A program made the position numbers and the translations under genes. This document shows positions 32,544 through 43,828 of a stretch of DNA of 64,000 nt, one piece after another. Numbering within the stretch: the stretch's first letter is position 1; each line of letters opens with the position of its first letter. The notes under the pieces are model-generated. The model ran no database searches. It was not told where the DNA came from and saw only the letters and a list, made by a program, of their open reading frames with translations. Source of the DNA: Adiantum capillus-veneris (taxonomy: Eukaryota > Streptophyta > Polypodiopsida > Polypodiales > Pteridaceae); assembly GCA_014529385.2 (NCBI GenBank), contig CM043944.1, forward strand, positions 79,390,384-79,454,383, in the 5' to 3' direction.

Positions 32544-34860
32544 TGATAGCCGTTTTTCGGCTCTCCATAATTGCTAAAGTAAGTTACTCCACCCTACCAA
32601 ATTCACCCAAACGCTATGGCTATCCCTACCATTTCACTGTACATAGGCGTGTGTGAGTTAGGGGGCTTTTCCCATATCTTCTTAAAAACCCTCAGCTAGC
32701 TAGTCACTGGGCTAGTTGAGCCAAAAAAATAAAAAAAATAAAAAAATAAAAGTATATTATGGCCTCTTTGTGTGTAAATATTTCATTGTATATATGGCCT
32801 AAATATAGGGATTTTTTATAATTATTTTGGTATTTTATTTAAATATTTCTACTTAGGTGTGTGTTTTATTAAACCTATGTACACCTTCTTTCATCCTCTT
32901 ACACCATAATTATATTTTTTGCCAATATGTACATACTCTAACCTCATATTTTTCCTTTATACAAATCACTCCCACAATTTCACCCTCACCCTCATGAAAA
33001 CAAAAAATTGATTTCTACTCATTGGTTACGTTTATTATATTATTTACTTGCATACTTTTTCCTTTTTCACCCAAAATAATTCAAGGAGGGACCATATCAT
33101 ATGATTCCAATATCTTTCCATATCCATAACTCCTCCATATTTTTATTATTATTTATACTCATTATTCTAACACCATGTGCTCATTGAGGTAATGTCCATG
33201 AATAGTCCATACACTAGTCCCACCATGTATATATTTCTTTATTCACCAATAATCCTCCTCCATGCATGGGTCAAGGGCAACTTGGATGCTTTGTATTATA
33301 ATATGACAAAGGAGGGGCTCACTCTTGGATGCATTGTACAAATTCAACAAAGGAGGGGGCCACTAAAAGACTTTTGCAGGCATAAAAACAGGCTTTTTGG
33401 TGAGAATTTTGGCACCTATCTGCACTCCGAATTTGGAGTGGTGGTCAAATGAGAAAATGTAGCCCACGCTCTAAATAATCACCTCAAAGTTTTTCATGAT
33501 TTTGGGAACTTCCAGCGGTGAGCTATGATTTTTTAAGTGGACCCCAGTTTGCCCACTTTTCTCACAAGTAGCCCTTAGTCTTCTCTCACCCTTCCACACA
33601 CCTACTCACTCTTACACATCTCTCCCTCTCCTTCCCTCACTCAAACCTGCAATTTCCATGGCTTCTCCCACCCTCTTCACCATTACCCTTCTCTCTCATC
33701 GCTATAGTTCTTTCATGAACCTCTACATACATACACCCTCTCCATGTCTCTCTCTATTGCTTCTATGTTACAATTTCATTTACCTCTCCTAAAAATATCT
33801 AAAATTCAGCATCTTAACCATGATAACTTCTGCAAATTGAGGATTTTTCATCAACAAATCCTCTTTTCATCGTGGTGGTCAACCGTGGCGGCGGCGTAAA
33901 GCTAGAAGCGAAGAAGGAGAAGAAGACCAGCGGTCATTTTTTCCACAATCTACACAAGGGTGAGTTCAAGCTTCTTCAAAGCTTCACCATCTCAATGATT
34001 CTCTTTTAATTCACCCCTCTTCCTTCATCAAATCAACTCATCCTACCCATTGTAAATGTATCACTAACAATTCTAGTGATTATTACCACTAACAACTAGC
34101 TTCTCTTGTAAAAATGCACCCACACTATCAACATATGGAGTAGGCAACCGCACAAGTAAACCAAATTCACTCACTCCCATGGAAGTTTCTCTCCTTTCAC
34201 CACATCAATAATTCTCTTACTTGAGCCCACATCCATGTGACTCAAGAGAAAAGAGAGACCCCATTCTCATTTGAAATTCATAAAAATTCATAATCCTTGA
34301 TCTTTCCTAATAAAATTGATTAAGCTTAATCCTAATCAAGGCTTCTAAAACCTATAAATAGAACCCATTCCTCCTTGTAAAAGACATCAATATACCATTG
34401 CACACTAGATTGAGCGTACCACACGCCAGTTCTATCTTGGTTGTAAAGAGATAGTAAGCTTTCTATACACCATCACCTTGGTGCATAGAAAAGCTTGAGC
34501 TAGTTTGAGTGAGTGCGAGTAGAAGATATTCTTCCTACCATTGTTGTATCTACCCCAACATCAATGAATTGGTAGTTTTGGGTGCAATTCATGTCCAAAG
34601 GCTCACGCTTCTCCTCCAATTTGGCTTGGCAAACTCATTCAGCTTCATAAGGTGACTTGTTTCATTGAAGGTTGTTGTTTTGTTGCTGTGATTCATTGGC
34701 TATTGTTTGGCTACCATTGTAAGAGGGTGGATGGTGAGAAGGCTCCCATAACCATAAGACAATGTGCTAGTGATGCTATAACCAAATCTTGTCACTTGAT
34801 TCCGCAAGCTCTAAGTTCCTTTTTGTGCAAAATATAAAGTTGAAGCTAAGTTGTACACCA

Positions 34861-34905
<45 letters not shown>

Positions 34906-35164
34906 TTTTAGTGTGTGAGAGTGTTCCATTGGTGTTAGGGTTAGTGTAAATTCCTTGCTTGTTTGTGGGTTGCTCTAACGATTCTCCTCTTTTGCGTCCT
35001 AGTTCGCTCTTAAACTAGGTGGTGCCCCTTGTGTAGTTGGGATTTGGCTGTGGGTTTGTTGTTTTGGTTTGTGTTGTGCTGTGCCCCAGCCCCATTGAGC
35101 AACACGGGAGCCTTGAAGGGTGTCTAGAGGTTGCTCTTCTTGTTGCCCACCCCGGACCGCCTCA
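32544..35164 (+). repeat. 5' LTR of the gag-only element, 2.6 kb
   Basis: Nearly identical to 37704-40247. It contains about 77 bp (around 33445-33521) missing from the 3' copy. It includes an A-rich stretch (about 32727-32750), a (CT)n tract at 34862-34902 and a TATA box at 34353. Open frames inside, such as 33177-33452, also occur in the other LTR but show no domain. Confidence 0.92.
34353..34360 (+). promoter_or_regulatory. putative LTR promoter TATA box
   Basis: TATAAATA lies in a plausible promoter setting. The same box lies in the 3' LTR at about 39436-39443. The transcript would then start some 30 bp downstream, near 34385-34395, leaving about 775 bp of R/U5 before the primer site. 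The position is inferred from the motif only. Confidence 0.5.
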
Positions 35165-35168
35165 ATTT

Positions 35169-35185
35169 TGGTGCCCCCACTGAGG
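35169..35185 (+). promoter_or_regulatory. primer binding site of the gag-only element
   Basis: TGGTGCCCCCACTGAGG starts four bases after the LTR end. It begins TGG, complementary to a tRNA CCA end, but it is not the Met type. The matching tRNA cannot be named without a tRNA set from the organism. Confidence 0.65.
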
Positions 35186-35463
35186 AGCGATTGTGTGCTT
35201 AGTGTTGTTGTATTGCATGAATGCTTGAATTTCAGCATAATCAAGTAGATTTTATCAATCATGAAAACATATATGACCGAGTTTAATTTCAAAGAAACAA
35301 AAATTGATCTAGAATATGGTTCGGATTATGCATAACATAAGAAAGGAAAAAAACATTTTCACATAAAAGTCTAGAATTCATGTTGAAAGACCTTTCAAAA
35401 CTTTGTGTAGTTAGTTGATGATTGTTTGGAACTAATCTTTGTGTGGTTCTAGCTTGAGAGACT

Positions 35464-36957
35464 ATGACACGCTATACCTTTGATGATATCCCAATCTTCT
35501 TCGGAAATCCAGAAGAAGATGTTGATGATTTTCTTGCTGATTTTAGAATGGTTTGTCATATCCTTGGTAAAAGGGATGACATTGAAAAAGTGGATTTTCT
35601 ATTGCTATGCCTTAGAGGCAACGCTGAGAAATGGTTTTGGAGTATGTCTTCTCAGATTGAAGATGGATATACCCAAATTTCCAAAGCTTTGAAGGCCAGA
35701 TTCTCTAAAGTTCCAACAACGGAGAAAGCATGGGCTTCACTACGGAGACTTCAACAACATGGTGAAGACTACTATGCTTATGAGGATATTTTTTCTCGTC
35801 AATGGGAAGGATGTGGATTTAGTTCTACATTTCCAGATTATGTAAAAATGGATCAATTTATTTCGGGTTTGTCTCCTTTCCTAAAGACTAAGGTTACTTG
35901 TAGTGGACCCTCTACCTTTGAAGAAGCGGTCACTATTGCCCGAAGGAAGTTTCACAAGTACTTCTACATCAAAAATGGTTTCCATCACGCTGGAAGAACC
36001 AACCATCATGAAAGTGTTTCTATCAAGGAGTCATCTCCTTTGCCATACTTGTCTCCTTCTACTCCGACAAATGTTGAAGAAGTTACTTACATGCCACCTG
36101 CTTATTCAAGTGCTAAAGTGTGTGGCCAAGATTCAAATGTGGAATCTCTTTCTTCTACCTTTATCACAAGCATGCAAAAATCGACACAAGATATCTCAAA
36201 TGGCATTGATGTTTCAATAATGGATACATCCAACCTTTTGGCGGAGGATCAATTTCTAGTCCGAGCAGACGAAGCTTTTGTGCAACATGACTCTATGGAG
36301 AATGAAGACCTTGAAGGTAACCTTGATCTTATGGAATGTTCTGAGAGTGTATCTTGTCTAAAAGAAGAGAGTGAAGAAGAAGATGAAATCATAGGTGGAG
36401 AGATCATAGACCACATTGATCATAAAGAGATGATTGTGTACATGGAATGCCAACTCCAAAACAAAGTAGAAGAGTGTGAGTTGAATCCATGTGAGGATAA
36501 TCTTGAAGAAGTGTTTGAGGATGTTGAAAAGCATTGGTATGACCCATGTATGTTAAGCATGGAGGAACCTATCATGCAAGAAGCCAAATGTTTCACAAAA
36601 TCAAACAGTAATCCATCAACCTTTGAAGTGGTACGATGTGAGGAGTTACAACCTTGCCAAAGGGGGGGCTTAGAAGGGGATGAAGAACATGGGAGAGTAG
36701 TAAAAGATAAAATCATAAAAGGAAACTATCAGAAGGGTATCATTCTCTCCAATGGTGTTTTAGTGGGTGGCTCTTCATTCATGGGACATTCTCTTAGCAA
36801 GGAAATCCAAGCTCTTGAAGCCCCAATCATCTTCATATTGGGTTTCACCTCTTCAAGGTCAACTTCTCCTCTCTTCACATATACCTTTCATCGGGGACAC
36901 CATACCTTCTTAAGTGGAAGAGGACATGAATACTTGGTGATAAACGGATGTTTCTAA
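35464..36957 (+). CDS. gag: gag-like polyprotein of the gag-only LTR element
   Basis: 497 intact codons from an ATG 300 bp after the primer site. Residues about 5-140 form a retrotransposon gag domain (DDIPIFFGNPEEDVDDFLAD, LRGNAEKWFWSM, LKARFSKVPTTEKAWASL, FISGLSPFLKTKV). The rest is a long acidic tail rich in Glu and Ser with no zinc knuckle and no protease. An intact frame in an element lacking pol suggests the protein was kept for particle formation or RNA packaging. The absence of a knuckle is odd, so RNA binding would need another region or a partner. Lineage within gypsy is uncertain. Confidence 0.8.
   Translation: MTRYTFDDIPIFFGNPEEDVDDFLADFRMVCHILGKRDDIEKVDFLLLCLRGNAEKWFWSMSSQIEDGYTQISKALKARFSKVPTTEKAWASLRRLQQHGEDYYAYEDIFSRQWEGCGFSSTFPDYVKMDQFISGLSPFLKTKVTCSGPSTFEEAVTIARRKFHKYFYIKNGFHHAGRTNHHESVSIKESSPLPYLSPSTPTNVEEVTYMPPAYSSAKVCGQDSNVESLSSTFITSMQKSTQDISNGIDVSIMDTSNLLAEDQFLVRADEAFVQHDSMENEDLEGNLDLMECSESVSCLKEESEEEDEIIGGEIIDHIDHKEMIVYMECQLQNKVEECELNPCEDNLEEVFEDVEKHWYDPCMLSMEEPIMQEAKCFTKSNSNPSTFEVVRCEELQPCQRGGLEGDEEHGRVVKDKIIKGNYQKGIILSNGVLVGGSSFMGHSLSKEIQALEAPIIFILGFTSSRSTSPLFTYTFHRGHHTFLSGRGHEYLVINGCF
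36659..36676 (+). other. internal purine-rich G run inside gag
   Basis: AAAGGGGGGGCTTAGAAGGG resembles the element's own polypurine tract before the 3' LTR (AAGGGGGGGG at 37690). It could act as a central polypurine tract, or it may simply be coding sequence. Only the resemblance supports it. Confidence 0.3.
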
Positions 36958-37047
36958 ATCTTCTTCACTTGGTTCTTTGTTTTATGGAGGTCGCACATTG
37001 TGATTCTTCTTGTCTTCATCATAGATGAAAAACTTATTGATTGCTAC

Positions 37048-37656
37048 ATGTGGATATTTCATCAATCAGTACCAAAATCTATTCTCTTCCAATGTGTTGG
37101 AAGCAATAGAAACCTTCCTCTGTTATCTACCTATGTGGTAAACTATTTGCAATACCTTCCAATAGCAGCTGGAAGCATGGATCAAGCTTTCCTAAATCAT
37201 GAAGGTCATAGAATTTTTTACTTGTTGATGAGCCTACCCAGGTTGAATGAGTTTTATGAGCTACAGTTCAGGAATTTTCTCATACAAGCTCTTGAAGATC
37301 GTAGCAGATACATCAACTTTACACAGGAGGAAGAGCAACCAATCATTTATATCACATTCATAGTGATAGATGCAATGATGGACAACAGTAAAATCTACAA
37401 GTTTCTTCAACCAAAATCAGTAAGTGATTCTATACCATACATCTCGCTTTGGGAAAGATATTTCAAGATCTTTGATCCTGGGGGGTGCTTATGGAAACTT
37501 TGTCAATGGAGGAGGTTTACTCCGTCACTTCATTTCATCTTGCTATTGGCTCGGAGAACCTTCCATATCACACAAGGTTTTTTAATCATACAACAAAGGT
37601 TCTTCAAAGATAAGAGCAGACAAAGACAGACGTTACATAATATACATATTGTATGA
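37048..37656 (+). CDS. unidentified second frame of the gag-only LTR element
   Basis: About 202 codons from the first ATG in frame (open from about 37000), ending 47 bp before the 3' LTR. It is rich in aromatic and Leu/Ile residues (VVNYLQYLPIAAGSMDQAFL, IYITFIVIDAMMDNSKIYKF, SLWERYFKIFDPGGCLWKLC). No signal peptide, zinc site, protease or envelope-like membrane anchor is clear. It follows gag by about 90 bp on the same strand. It could be a captured host fragment, a decayed extra frame or chance. I do not recognise it. Confidence 0.45.
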   Translation: MWIFHQSVPKSILFQCVGSNRNLPLLSTYVVNYLQYLPIAAGSMDQAFLNHEGHRIFYLLMSLPRLNEFYELQFRNFLIQALEDRSRYINFTQEEEQPIIYITFIVIDAMMDNSKIYKFLQPKSVSDSIPYISLWERYFKIFDPGGCLWKLCQWRRFTPSLHFILLLARRTFHITQGFLIIQQRFFKDKSRQRQTLHNIHIV

Positions 37657-37689
37657 TCGGATAAATGGTACATGAATGTACCATTATCT

Positions 37690-37703
37690 AAGGGGGGGGC
37701 TAA
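37690..37703 (+). promoter_or_regulatory. polypurine tract of the gag-only element
   Basis: AAGGGGGGGGCTAA ends directly at the 3' LTR start TGATAGCCG. Position and composition fit the plus-strand primer. Confidence 0.75.
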
Positions 37704-39940
37704 TGATAGCCGTTTTTCGGCTCTCCATAATTGCCATAGTAAGTTACTCCACCCTACCAAATTCACCCAAACGCTATGGCTATCCCTACCATTTCACTGT
37801 ACATAGGCGTGTGTGAGTTAGGGGGCTTTTCCCATATCTTCTTAAAAACCCTCAGCTAGCTAGTCACTGGGCTAGTTGAGCCAAAAAAATAAAAAAAATA
37901 AAAAAATAAAAGTATATTATGGACTCTTTGTGTGTAAATATTTCATTGTATATATGGCTTAAATATAGGGATTTTTTATAATTATTTTGGTATTTTATTT
38001 AAATATTTCTACTTAGATGTGTGTTTTATTAAACCTATGTACACCTTCTTTCATCCTCTTACACCATAATTATATTTTTTGCCAATATGTACATACTCTA
38101 ACCTCATATTTTTCCTTTATACAAATCACTCCCACATTTTCACCCTCACCCTCGTGAAAACAAAAAATTGATTTCTACTCATTGGTTATGTTTATTATAT
38201 TATTTACTTGCATACTTTTTCCTCTTTCACCCAAAATAATTCAAGGAGGGACCATATCATATGATTCCAATATCTTTCCATATCCATAACTCCTCCATAT
38301 TTTTATTATTATTTTTACTCATTATTCTAACACCATGTGCTCATTGAGCTAAAGTCCATGAATAGTCCATACACTAGTCCCACCATGTATATATTTCTTT
38401 ATTCACCAATAATCCTCCTCCATGCATGGGTCAAGGGCAACTTGGATGCTTTGTATTATAATATGACAAAGGAGGGGCTCACTCTTGGATGCATTGTACA
38501 AATTCAACAAAGGAGGGGGCCACTAAAAGACTTTTTCAGGAATAAAAACAGGCTTTTTGGTGAGAATTTTGGCACCTATCTCCACTACGAATTTGGTGTG
38601 GTGAGCTATGATTTTTTGAGTGGACCCTAGTCTGCCCACTTTTCTCACAAGTAGCCCTTAGTCTTCTCTCACCCTTCCACACACCTACTCACTCTTACAC
38701 ATCCCTCCCTCTCCTTCCCTCACTCAAACCTGCAATTTCCATGGCTTCTCCCACCCTCTTCACCATTACCCTTCTCTCTCATCGCTATAGTTCTTTTATG
38801 AACCTCTACATACATACACCCTCTCCATGTCTCTCTCTATTGCTTCTATGTTACAATTTCATTTACCTCTCCTAAAAATATCTAAAATTCAGCATCTTAA
38901 CCATGATAACTTCTGCAAATTGAGGATTTTTCATCAACAAATCCTCTTTTCATCGTGGTGGTCAACCGTGGCGGCGGCGTAAAGCTAGAAGCGAAGAAGG
39001 AGAAGAAGACCAGCGGTCATTTTTTCCACAATCTACACAAGGGTGAGTTCAAGCTTCTTCAAAGCTTCACCATCTCAATGATTCTCTTTTAATTCACCCC
39101 TCTTCCTTCATCAAATCAACTCATCCTACCCATTGTAAATGTATCACTAACAATTCTAGTGATTATTACCACTAACAACTAGCTTCTCTTGTAAAAATGC
39201 ACCCACACTATCAACATATGGAGTAGGCAACCGCACAAGTAAACCAAATTCACTCACTCCCATGGAAGTTTCTCTCCTTTCACCACATCAATAATTCTCT
39301 TACTTGAGCCCACATCCATGTGACTCAAGAGAAAAGAGAGACCCCATTCTCATTTGAAATTCATAAAAATTCATAATCCTTGATCTTTCCTAATAAAATT
39401 GATTAAGCTTAATCCTAATCAAGGCTTCTAAAACCTATAAATAGAACCCATTCCTCCTTGTAAAAGACATCAATATACCATTGCACACTAGATTGAGTGT
39501 ACCACACGCCAGTTCTATCTTGGTTGTAAAAAGAGAGTAAGCTTTCTATACACCATCACCTTGGTGCATAGAAAAGCTTGAGCTAGTTTGAGTGAGTGCG
39601 AGTAGAAGATATTCTTCCTACCATTGTTGTATCTACCCCAACATCAATGAATTGGTAGTTTTGGGTGCAATTCATGTCCAAAGGCTCACGCTTCTCCTCC
39701 AATTTGGCTTGGCAAACTCATTCAGCTTCATAAGGTGACTTGTTTCATTGAAGGTTGTTGTTTTGTTGCTGTGATTCATTGGCTATTGTTTGGCTACCAT
39801 TGTAAGAGGGTGGATGGTGAGAGGGATCCCATAACCATAAGACAATGTGCTAGTGATGCTATAACCAAATCTTGTCACTTGATTCCGCAAGCTCTAAGTT
39901 CCTTTTTGTGCAAAATATAAAGTTGAAGCTAAGTTGTACA

Positions 39941-39988
<48 letters not shown>

Positions 39989-40247
39989 TTTTAGTGTGTG
40001 AGAGTGTTCCATTGGTGTTAGGGTTAGTGTAAATTCCTTGCTTGTTTGTGGGTTGCTCTAACGATTCTCCTCTTTTGCGTCTTAGTTCGCTCTTAAACTA
40101 GGTGGTGCCCCTTGTGTAGTTGGGATTTGGCTGTGGGTTTGTTGTTTTGGTTTGTGTTGTGTTGTGCCCCAGCCCCATTGAGCAGCACGGGAGCCTTGAA
40201 GGGTGTCTAGAGGTTGCTCTTCGTGTTGGCCGCCCCGGACCGCCTCA
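37704..40247 (+). repeat. 3' LTR of the gag-only element
   Basis: 2,544 bp, almost identical to 32544-35164 apart from scattered substitutions, a CT-tract length change (39944-39984) and the 77-bp gap near 38601. It ends CCGCCTCA and is followed by CCGT. Confidence 0.92.
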
Positions 40248-40251
40248 CCGT

Positions 40252-42740
40252 AAAGATGCCATTTGAAGCATCTGATATCCATATGAATTTATGTTTATGA
40301 ATCTTATAGGTAGGAAAAAATAGTGGCAGTTTAGTATCCTGAAGAGAATATCCCAAATTTTCTAAGTGTTTTGAGATGTTATTGGTGACTGTTTGTAGAG
40401 AAGTGTTGATTCTTATGAACTCCTTACCTGATACTCCAGAATGAGTAGCCTTCTAGGCTAAGTTTTTACAAATTAGAGTGGGATAATTAGTGCTTTTATC
40501 TAGACCAACAATAAACCATATCTTTGATATTTTTTTAGACTCATATGCGAGTTAAGGTGTTAGCCAAGAGTTACCTGTAGATAACCATTTCCTAGGAATT
40601 TGTGAGATTTTTTGAAAAAAGCATTCTTCCACTACTTTGGTTAAGTCCAGTAGGGTTGTCTTCTCCAGTCGGAGAGAACTGACAAGGTCCGTTATGCAGC
40701 TAAGTAAAGCTGATAGAGCAAGATAAGGGTTTTTGGAAAGTAAGGTATGTGGTTAAGCCCTTTAGTCAAGATTTATCGGACTTTGTTATTTCCAATGACT
40801 GTAAGACCACAAGTACAAACATGCATACTATATGTATCAAAGTCTTTACAAAACGTGATAAATTGATTGCAGATGCATTCATGGACTGAGTTATGTCGAA
40901 GAAAATCATTAATGTAGACCAAATTTTAACGGGTTTTTGATATTTCCATATGATAAGTACATTGTCTAGTAGTTTGTGATTGCCAAAAAGTAGATCGAAG
41001 CACTCACAAAAAAGTGTTTTTAGGATGTACGCAATTGAGAAGCTCATTCTAAAAGAGACAGTGTACGTAAATAAAGTCTTGGCTCGGAACTTTTTTGTTG
41101 AGAAACTTCCTTTCACATGGGCTCATAGCAACTTGCATTTATATCAATAATTACATATCAAGAAGGTTCTTGATTGGTGTGTTTCCGCCTCTTCCTCTAG
41201 TATAGCTACAAGATTTTCCTCAATTAGAAAATGAGCTAGGTGTCAAAAAGAAAGTAAAAGAGTTGGGGGTAGCAAGAAAATTGGGTCTTTTCAAAGAAGG
41301 GGAATCATCTTCATCAATACATGGTTTGAGTAAGCTAGTGATAATCTTTACACCTTTGTAATTGGCATAAATGGTCAGATAGATCGCAGGTTCATCAGAT
41401 TTTAGTTCCTTCAGAATATCTAGCATTAGTCCACGAAAGATGTTGAAAGCAATCCGAGCGATTACTGTTTGTTTTGCTTGGCCACCTAACCAAGAGAAAA
41501 TAAGGGAGAGACGAAAGTCCACTGGTTTCTCTCATAAGAGTAGGTCTAGATGGTTGAATATAAACCATATGGCATGATCGAACCACATGATGCTAGATTC
41601 GCATGAAGCTTTGGGGTCAAGAAACTTGCAGGCACATTTAACATAAGGCCGAAAAAAATTCCAAATGGATTCAGTGTAGAAGTCAGGGTTGCTTTTGCCA
41701 CACTCCATGTTTCCTTTTGTTTGGATGTAGAGGCTTGTATTGGAAGGGCATTTGGAATGATCGATGAGGTTGAGGTTGAAGGGGGATTTTATGAGTTCCT
41801 TTTGATCAAGGAATTGTCCACCTTTCAAAATTTTGAGTCTGCAGTCTTGAATGGTAGAGCAAGGTAAACCCAGGTTTCACTTAGAATAAGTGCTAAAAAA
41901 GCTTTATTAGGTAGGACCCAAAGCTGATGGTCTACCCCAAAGGATTCAATTTCAATATGCCTAACAAGTAGGAAAGGAAAGACTTTAGAGATTTTTGGTA
42001 CCATTTCTAAGAGGTTAGAGTCATTGAGGAGTAGAGATTGCTCTGAAATTCTTTAATGGCTTCCAAAGAAGCACTATCCCTACAAAAGATGCCACCTGTT
42101 TGAGGGATAGTCGGGGTAGCTGGGGTACTTATAAAGATAGGATTGAGGCCGCATAGTTTCTTCAAAAAGGTGGACAAATCAGCCCCAGAGGATAACCTCT
42201 TGCTAATATTGTAAAGAGAGTATAGGAAGCTGTGCTATGTATTGGGAAATCAAATTAACACCTTCTTATTCAAGGTTGCCAAAATTTTGACCCAATCATT
42301 AAAGGATAACATGTGTAAGATATAAATCTTTTTGTCTGAGGTAAGAGCTGAGTCATAAATTAGTTGAGAAGCATCCATGCTGCTAATACATATGAGGACA
42401 AGAGATGTAGCCAGAGAGAGGGGTTCAGAGGATAATTCCAAACCTTGCAAGAGAGCAAGGGTCTGCAATATACAAAAAAGTAAATGAGGATATGACTACT
42501 TAGTAAGACAACATTTGGCATTTCTTGGTTAAAAAGGTCGGGTGCTAGCTGCTAAGGCTTTTTTAGGAGTGTGGTCTCTTAGGTAAAACTTAATCTGCTC
42601 TAGAATCCTTGCATGATTCTCCGGTTGTGTTTTTCTTTCATATGGGTTGTCATTCTAAAGTGTTTGTGATCCTGAAAGGAAATATATGAACATAGAATTA
42701 GTCCTGTAGATTGGGCCTGCAATCCTTAAACCGGCAAAGT
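40252..42740 (-). pseudogene. Penelope-like element, N-terminal and RT-finger part (decayed)
   Basis: Read leftward, the frame passes through NPYERKTQPENHARILEQI (about 42600-42655), then 42468-42250, 41828-41532 and 41522-41220, all with stops between. VHECICNQFITFCKDF is at about 40830-40880. WFIVGLDKST with TLICKNL (about 40470-40520) corresponds to the early RT box with a conserved D-K. The FFPTYKIHK, then FIWISDASNG box lies close to the LTR element junction. The same frame continues into 32539 once the LTR element and one CCGT are removed. Recognition as Penelope-like rests on these boxes, without a database search. Confidence 0.6.
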
Positions 42741-42751
42741 CAGAGACTTCT

Positions 42752-43828
42752 TTACCGCACTGTTGTGCGCTTTTCAATTGGTTGTGCAACCATCTTAAGC
42801 TCATGAATGTTGGTAGGCTCTCCAGACCGGCCGGATAATGCATCAACGGTTGTCTTCTCTGTCTCCACTTGATTCGGGCCCTTTGTCGCTCTTGCTTTGC
42901 ATCCTCGTATTGTGAAATCCACTTTTGCATCACTGGATTGTGAAGCATGCAAAATTGATTGATTTTACCCTCTATATCTTCCATCATCTTCTTCTCAACA
43001 CCGAGATTGCACATGACAATCTCAGATATGCGCTCGTCATCTATGGTTCGCCATAATGTGGCCCTAGCTTTATCAAATCTTCTAGCCACTCTCCAATGTA
43101 AACTAGGGACTCTGATACCAGCCAACCTTCTGCCATGCTACCCTCTGGACGTGTCTTCTGACGCACATATCTCTTGAGCGTTTTTATGAAATTTTCTAAA
43201 AAGAACATCCATCTGGAATGTATTGTGCCAGCTATTTCCACCTCATCAACTGTGTGAACAAGAAGATGCACCTGAATGGTTAGCATGGTAGTAGGAAAGT
43301 GTTTCTCAAACATGCACACAACCTCTGCAATGTTTAGTTTGACGAATGATATGGAGTCTACATTGATCTCCTTTTGTGAGATCCATTGCACCAACTTTGC
43401 AAGTTTGTACGTTGTGTTACGGACGTCTGGAGACAAACATCCCTCAATGGCCACCGGTAAAATAAACTGCAAAACACGTCTAGCAATGATATTAAGGTCC
43501 ACACATGAATTTGCTACACAATTCACTATGATATATTCCACTTCAAAAATACCTGACACATGTTATGCCAGTCGTGCGATTTCAAATCGGTAAGCTTACC
43601 TTCTTTAGTGAAACACGTTCGGAGTGAGTGCATTACGCCAGTGGGGGTCCGCACAAATGAAACGGTCTCTTTTACTTTGTGTTCTTGGGCTCTTGTCAAA
43701 TTCCATGGTGCTTTAGGGAGTTTTATCGATCCATCGAGTGCTGTCTGCAGCCAATATTGCTCCATATGATCCACATTTCTAAGGTCAACCCTAGCTCCCA
43801 AAGTATCTTTCTTGCTGGTCAGATGGTC
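42752..43828 (-). pseudogene. CACTA TNP2/DUF4218 transposase fragment
   Basis: This stretch aligns with 16730-17430 of the big CACTA. It encodes DUF4218-like sequence (FCMLHNPVMQKWISQYEDAK, LESLPTFMSLRWLHNQLKSA; 43559-43041: IEGCLSPDVRNTTYKLAKLV, EVEIAGTIHSRWMFFLENFI) and the end of the TNP2 core (43885-43526: LGARVDLRNVDHMEQYW, RTPTGVMHSLRTCFTKEG). It retains about 385 bp (43176-43560) missing from the large element. No CACTA ends are seen. It abuts the Penelope-like 5' region, so it is a captured or truncated piece. Confidence 0.8.

Larger units (their letters stand above)
32544..40247 (+). mobile_element. gag-only LTR retrotransposon (TR-GAG/LARD type), 7.7 kb
   Basis: Long direct repeats of 2,621 bp (32544-35164) and 2,544 bp (37704-40247) enclose 2.5 kb. 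Both start TGATAGCCG and end CCGCCTCA. A 4-bp CCGT is duplicated at 32540-32543 and 40248-40251. A primer site, a gag-like frame, a second frame and a purine tract (37690-37703) are present, but no protease, RT, RNase H or integrase. It therefore depends on enzymes from a related full element. It is inserted into the Penelope-like gene. Near-identical LTRs suggest recent movement. Confidence 0.9.

Noticed and set aside
33177-33452. A 91-codon frame present in both LTRs of the gag-only element
   Set aside because: No domain is seen. It is duplicated only because the LTRs are, and its end differs between copies because of the 77-bp indel.
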